Source of the DNA: Christiangramia sabulilitoris
GTDB lineage: Bacteria > Bacteroidota > Bacteroidia > Flavobacteriales > Flavobacteriaceae
Direction: 5' to 3'
Assembly: GCF_007050985.1 (NCBI RefSeq)
Contig: NZ_VHSF01000001.1
Location: 806,001 to 870,000 of the forward strand
DNA length: 64,000 nucleotides
Shown: positions 61,001-64,000 of the stretch, one piece after another
Numbering within the stretch: the stretch's first letter is position 1
How the letters are laid out: each line of letters begins with the position of its first letter
Notes under the pieces: model-generated
What the model saw: only the letters and a program-made list of their open reading frames with translations
Databases searched by the model: none
What the model was told of the DNA's origin: nothing
Position numbers and translations under genes: made by a program

Positions 61001-61877
61001 GCATACCTCTGCGCTCGGCAGGGCCCAAATGCACCCGGGAAATATCCTTTATAAGAATGGGTGTATTATTGACCTCAGCCACCACCGTATTCTCAATATC
61101 TTCTATAGATTCTATATAACCAAGACCACGCACCAGGTATTCAACCTTGTTGACCTCCAGTGTTTTTGCCCCAGCATCACGGTTAGAATTCTTCACGGCC
61201 ATCATCACCTGGTTAATACCGATGTTGTAGGCCTTTAAAGCGTCAGGATCTACATCAATCTGATATTCCTGCACATAACCTCCTACCGAAGCGACTTCAG
61301 AAACACCTGAAGTTGCACTAAGGCTCGGTTTCACATAGTAATCCTGAATCTTCCTTAGTTCATGAAGATCCCATCCCCCGGTCACATTACCATCTTTATC
61401 ACGACCTTCCAGGGTATACCAGAAAACCTGTCCCAACGCAGTGGCATCGGGGCCCAGGGAGGGTTGTACCTCTGCAGGTAACAGACCTGAAGGTAGAGAA
61501 TTGAGTTTCTCCAAAACCCGGGACCTGGACCAGTAAAATTCAACATCCTCTTCAAAAATGATATAGATGCTTGAGAAACCGAACATGGAGCTACTTCGTA
61601 CAGATTTGACCCCCGGAATCCCAAGTAAGGAACTGGTTAATGGATAGGTGATCTGGTCTTCCACATCTTCGGGTGATCTGCCCGGCCACTCCGTAAAAAC
61701 TATTTGCTGATTTTCCCCAATATCGGGAATGGCATCTACCGGCACCGGATCCTGCGGAAGAAAACCTGTATCCCAGTCGAAGGGAGCGGTTACCAGTCCC
61801 CAGCCAATAAGTGCGAGCACCATAAGTACTGCTACCAGCCGGTTATAGATAAAATATTTTATTATTTTATTGAACAT
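58053..61877 (-). CDS. CusA/CzcA-type heavy-metal RND efflux pump
   Basis: The protein has 1274 residues, about 220 more than E. coli CusA. It exchanges protons for Cu/Ag or related divalent metals across the inner membrane and feeds the TolC duct. The N-terminal helix is followed by DAIPDIGENQQIVFTEWPGR and the porter domains. Helix 4 contains the proton-relay Asp in GVMVDVGIVFVENTI (near 430). The C-terminal half carries FALFGIATDDGVLMGTYIHQ-like sequence. Extra material near residues 530-680 adds several membrane segments, and a second insert lies near 770-860. Methionine residues fit a Cu/Ag pump, but metal selectivity is not proven. Confidence 0.95.
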   Translation of the reverse strand: MFNKIIKYFIYNRLVAVLMVLALIGWGLVTAPFDWDTGFLPQDPVPVDAIPDIGENQQIVFTEWPGRSPEDVEDQITYPLTSSLLGIPGVKSVRSSSMFGFSSIYIIFEEDVEFYWSRSRVLEKLNSLPSGLLPAEVQPSLGPDATALGQVFWYTLEGRDKDGNVTGGWDLHELRKIQDYYVKPSLSATSGVSEVASVGGYVQEYQIDVDPDALKAYNIGINQVMMAVKNSNRDAGAKTLEVNKVEYLVRGLGYIESIEDIENTVVAEVNNTPILIKDISRVHLGPAERRGMLDKGGAEVAGGVVVARYGSNPLQVIKNVKEKITEISTGLPTKTLQDGTESKLTIVPFYDRTQLINETIGTLELALSHEILISIIVIIVLVLNLRASVLISSLLPVAVLMTFIAMRYFGIDANVVALSGIAIAIGVMVDVGIVFVENTIRWLEMPENKNARGKKLLEVIYAATVEVAPAITTALLTTIVSFIPVFFMENAEGKLFRPLAFTKTFAIAAAFIVGVFVLPMLSYYTFNLKVGKEKSRKIWIIVLIVSGIILALIFSFWLPLALTLIGLVKLFEDKNPEFLGRYSDKITLTITLAVTLLFLAEEWMPLGFQKSIISNYVFVIILLAITLVLLMAVVKFYEPILNWCLTNKGKFLFLPVITIFFGLMIWLGFPKIFGFVATGFDQVGWNIKKSKVWSGLSHSFPGVGKEFMPALNEGSFLLMPTTMPHAGVEYSKQVVQQLDIAVTNIPEVEISVGKLGRIESALDPAPVSMFENVINYKPEYILSESGKPLKFKVDDEDRFILRSGDSLSNEAAVLRNISKEQLIVHEDGEYYRNWREHINNPDDIWDEIVQRTNLPGVTSAPKLQPIETRLVMLQTGMRAPMGIKVYGPDLKTIQDFGIRLENLLKQVPSVKSEAVFADRVVGKPYLEIDINRPAIARFGLSIEDVQQTIETAIGGMEITTTVEGRERFPVRVRYPRELRDDPEAVKRILVPTSSGAQIPLGELAELNYVRGPQMIKSEDTFLVGYVLFDKRDGYAEVNVVNDAQDFIQEKIDNGELKVPAGVSYKFSGNYENQVRAVKRLSILIPICLLIIFLLLYFQFKTVIASTIHFSGVFVAFAGGFIMIWLYSQGWFMDFGVFGTNMRDLFQMQEVNLSVAVWVGFIALFGIATDDGVLMGTYIHQVFERRQPQTVPDVRDAVMEAGKKRVRPAMMTTAVTIIALFPVLTSTGKGSDIMVPMAIPIVGGMIIQIMTIFVVPVLQAYWREGVVKKQERLES

Positions 61878-61986
61878 TATCTTTCAAATTTGATTTTGGA
61901 AACCATTTAGAATGGTTCAGAAAAGGACATAAAAACGCTGCTACAGGCGTTAAAGAACTCCTGAAAACATGCGTAAAACCTTAAAA

Positions 61987-62379
61987 TCAAATAAGAAAAA
62001 CCTGGTCTGCCAGCTGTATATCTGTGACCAGTAAGGGAGGAGAATAATCTTTAAAAGGAATGATCTGTTTGGGTAAACTTTCAAACAGGTTAAAATAGGT
62101 AAAACTGAAGGTGGTGATAAAAAGCTGCTGCTGGAAATCGAAAGAATCAAAAGAAACCTTTAATTCATCCTGTCCTTCAACCGAAACTTTTTGATTGGTA
62201 CAACAGTGACCTTCCATATCTGTGCTCATCTGCATGCCACAGGTTTTCGCTTTAGAAAACACTGCCTGATCTACTAAATGACTTCCGCAGAAATGTTTAT
62301 CTACGGTAAAAGACATCGTAGACAACATCACCATAAAGGCCATGCAAAGAGAAATGATATGTTGAAATGCTTTTTTCAC
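61987..62379 (-). CDS. HYC_CC_PP family exported protein
   Basis: The protein has 130 residues. A signal segment (MKKAFQHIISLCMAFMVMLS) is followed by the pattern that names the family: H-F-C in VDKHFCGSHLVDQ, C-C in EGHCCTNQ, and P-P in KDYSPPLLV. Cysteines and histidines suggest metal binding in the periplasm. Such genes are often found next to heavy-metal efflux systems in Bacteroidota, as here: it is the first gene upstream of the CusA-type pump, 110 bp before it. The molecular function is unknown. Confidence 0.88.
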   Translation of the reverse strand: MKKAFQHIISLCMAFMVMLSTMSFTVDKHFCGSHLVDQAVFSKAKTCGMQMSTDMEGHCCTNQKVSVEGQDELKVSFDSFDFQQQLFITTFSFTYFNLFESLPKQIIPFKDYSPPLLVTDIQLADQVFLI

Positions 62380-62549
62380 TGCTTCAAAAATACATAAAAT
62401 TTTGAAAGAAGGAATTTTCCACGGTAAAAACCTGAATGCCAGTGATAAAAATCCAAATATAACACCTATTAAAACTTCATTCAGGTCGCCTTCAAAATTA
62501 AATATAATATACTTAACTTTATGATTATCAACCTTTTATATCTAAAAAA

Positions 62550-63500
62550 ATGGAAAACAAAAAGATTATTGCTGTTGTCGGGGCAACGGGCGCACAAGGA
62601 AGCGGTCTGGTCCGGGCTATTCTTAACGATCCGGAAGGCGGTTTCAAAGCAAGGGCGATCACTCGCAATCCCTCTTCAGATAAAGCAAAAGAATTAAAGG
62701 AGATGGGAGCAGAAGTAGTTGAAGCAAATATCGACGAAAAACAAACCGTCATAAAAGCTTTTGAAGGAGCTTATGCCGCATATTGTGTTACCAATTTCTG
62801 GGAGCACTTTTCTCCTGAAAGGGAAATGCAGCAGGCAAAAAATATGGCAGAAGCCGGTAAGGAAGCCGGGCTTAAACATATGATCTGGTCCACCCTGGAG
62901 GATACGCGAAAATGGATCCCGCTGGATGACGACCGTATGCCTACCCTGATGGGAAAATATAAGGTTCCGCATTTTGATGCCAAGGGCGAGGCAGATGATT
63001 ATTTCACTAATAACAATGTACCCTACACTTTGCTCTTCACTTCATTTTACTGGGAGAATTTTATTTATTTTGGGATGGGTCCTCAAAAAGGAGAAGACGG
63101 AGAGCTGGCCATTACTTTTCCCATGAGCAATAAACGACTTCCGGGCATTGCCGTGGAAGATATTGGAAAATGTGCTTACAATATCATTAAAGCAGGTGAC
63201 ACTTATAAAAATAAAATCGTGGCGATTGCAGGTGAACATCTAACCGGCAATGAGATGGCAGAAATCTTTACTGAAGTTTATGGTAAAAAAGTAAAATATA
63301 ATGCGGTAGATCCGGAGACTTACAGGAATTTTGATTTTGATGGCGCTGATGACCTGGGTAACATGTTTCAGTTCAAAGTGGAAGAAGAGGAATATTTTTG
63401 CACTATGCGCGATATCAGTGCCACGCGAAGACTGAATCCGGAATTAAAGAATTTCAGGAGCTGGCTGAAAGAGAATAAAGAAAAAATCAAATTGGAATAA
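62550..63500 (+). CDS. NmrA-like NAD(P)-binding protein
   Basis: The protein has 316 residues. The Rossmann motif VVGATGAQGSGLVRAIL near 9-25 is the G-x-x-G-x-x-G form of the NmrA/HSCARG group of atypical short-chain dehydrogenases. Other family segments are RAITRNPSSDKAKELKEMGA, AAYCVTNFWEHFSPEREMQQ, and HMIWSTLEDTRKW. Proteins of this group sense the NADPH/NADP ratio or reduce small quinone-like compounds. It faces away from the metal block, and its control region shares the 170 bp gap with the HYC_CC_PP gene. Confidence 0.9.
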   Translation: MENKKIIAVVGATGAQGSGLVRAILNDPEGGFKARAITRNPSSDKAKELKEMGAEVVEANIDEKQTVIKAFEGAYAAYCVTNFWEHFSPEREMQQAKNMAEAGKEAGLKHMIWSTLEDTRKWIPLDDDRMPTLMGKYKVPHFDAKGEADDYFTNNNVPYTLLFTSFYWENFIYFGMGPQKGEDGELAITFPMSNKRLPGIAVEDIGKCAYNIIKAGDTYKNKIVAIAGEHLTGNEMAEIFTEVYGKKVKYNAVDPETYRNFDFDGADDLGNMFQFKVEEEEYFCTMRDISATRRLNPELKNFRSWLKENKEKIKLE

Positions 63501-63508
63501 CCAGAAAA

Positions 63509-63943
63509 TCAGTTTTTCTGGCCCTTTAGTTTGTAATAATAAAACGCCGGTAGAAGAATAAGAAGAAACAACGGATGGATCAGGAACCGTCTTACATAAA
63601 AAAGAGCCAGGTAGTGGTCTCTTTCGATATTCAATACTAAGTAAATAAAGACCGAAGTCGCTACTATATAAAGCACCCCGTAGAGGATCGTTGAAAATTT
63701 TATGATATTAAGATCTTTAAAGCTTAGGTATAGAATCCCCAAAGACAATACTGTATTAAGAAAAAATCTTAAGGAAAGGTTCAACATTAGCCTGGCCATA
63801 TCCATAGGCGGAATGATGCCAAGTAAATAATCTGATCTGAAAAATTCCAGCAGGGGATCATAAAAGAGCTGATCTTCAAAAAACCTGATGGCAGCCAGGA
63901 AAAGAACCAGGATACCAATCTCGAATACTCGAAGTCTTTTCAT
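63509..63943 (-). CDS. exosortase F system-associated membrane protein
   Basis: The protein has 144 residues. The start is the ATG at 63943 that overlaps the TAA of the upstream gene (TAATG). A frame open to 63988 overlaps that gene and is not used. It has four membrane helices, starting IGILVLFLAAIRFFEDQLFY with the RFFEDxLFYDPLLxFF family-like pattern, and ends HPLFLLILLPAFYYYKLKG. The pattern matches the small membrane protein found next to XrtF exosortases in flavobacteria. Exosortases process proteins with PEP-CTERM-like tails at the membrane, and the exact role of this partner is unknown. Confidence 0.75.
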   Translation of the reverse strand: MKRLRVFEIGILVLFLAAIRFFEDQLFYDPLLEFFRSDYLLGIIPPMDMARLMLNLSLRFFLNTVLSLGILYLSFKDLNIIKFSTILYGVLYIVATSVFIYLVLNIERDHYLALFYVRRFLIHPLFLLILLPAFYYYKLKGQKN

Positions 63944-64000
63944 TACTGTTTTTTCCATCCAGAATAGATTTTGACCCAGACCAGCCATAAAATAAAAACA
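63943..64000 (-). CDS. C-terminal end of probable exosortase XrtF (runs off the window)
   Basis: Only about 19 codons are inside the window, ending FILWLVWVKIYSGWKKQ and stop TAA at 63943-63945. The stop overlaps the next ATG. The hydrophobic end with K-IYSG, placed directly before the exosortase-F-associated gene, suggests XrtF. Identification rests mainly on that neighbour. Confidence 0.45.
   Translation of the reverse strand, partial: VFILWLVWVKIYSGWKKQ

Overview
The window reads as chromosomal DNA of a marine-type member of the Flavobacteriaceae (phylum Bacteroidota), close in style to Gramella/Christiangramia. This is inferred from content, because no database search was possible. The clues are a SusC/SusD pair, a TonB receptor followed by a DUF4249 lipoprotein, a Porin_10-type porin, a long (482-residue) GAPDH, a monomeric NADP isocitrate dehydrogenase, an exosortase-F neighbourhood at the right edge, HYC_CC_PP and DUF3347 proteins, and promoters of the Bacteroidota form TTG-N17..20-TAnnTTTG.

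Layout. 1-9.9 kb: housekeeping genes, comprising a clipped GNAT acetyltransferase, a ribD/HAD/EamA/YigZ run with overlapping ends, a thioesterase, dnaA with a tyrosine phosphatase and an RsmI-like methylase, then a minus-strand dapF-GNAT-mltG operon and a muramidase-like exported protein. 10-18.4 kb: an HtrA protease, GAPDH, a coiled-coil membrane protein, trmD, rplS, icd and a single-domain DEAD-box relative. 18.7-23.8 kb: an MFS exporter, a TonB receptor/DUF4249/DUF6095 run and a small lipoprotein. 24.1-30.0 kb: a complete minus-strand rRNA operon (16S-tRNA-Ile-tRNA-Ala-23S-5S), preceded by three tandem copies of a promoter-like motif and closed by two terminator hairpins.

30.1-37.7 kb: a porin and a SusC-SusD-lipoprotein operon with no glycan-degrading enzyme beside it. 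37.8-47.7 kb: rnhB, a 799-residue lipoprotein with an apparent beta-propeller half, lipB preceded by a 52-residue YqaE/Pmp3 protein, lysS, a secreted zinc metalloprotease, and two small exported Spy/CpxP-like proteins. The second of these carries an in-frame amber codon.

47.7-62.4 kb: a block with every gene on the minus strand, devoted mainly to copper and related metals. In transcription order it holds an HYC_CC_PP protein, a CusA-type RND pump, a TolC-type channel, a CusB-type adaptor with a C-terminal DUF3347 domain, a fragment resembling the end of a DUF305 gene, a PepSY membrane protein, a stand-alone DUF3347 lipoprotein, a two-TM ion channel with an altered filter, a Csp-like four-helix cysteine-rich copper store, a CopA-type P-type ATPase and a DUF318-type permease. 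Together they would sense or bind metal in the periplasm, pump it across both membranes and buffer the remainder. 62.5-64 kb: an NmrA-like oxidoreductase and the exosortase-F-associated membrane protein, with the last codons of what is probably the exosortase itself running off the edge.

I see no CRISPR array, prophage or intact insertion sequence. The most unusual points are the amber-interrupted gene, the composition of the metal block (repeated DUF3347 domain, DUF305 remnant, embedded channel), the single-domain helicase with a changed Walker B motif, a candidate small RNA before icd and the tandem rRNA promoter motifs.
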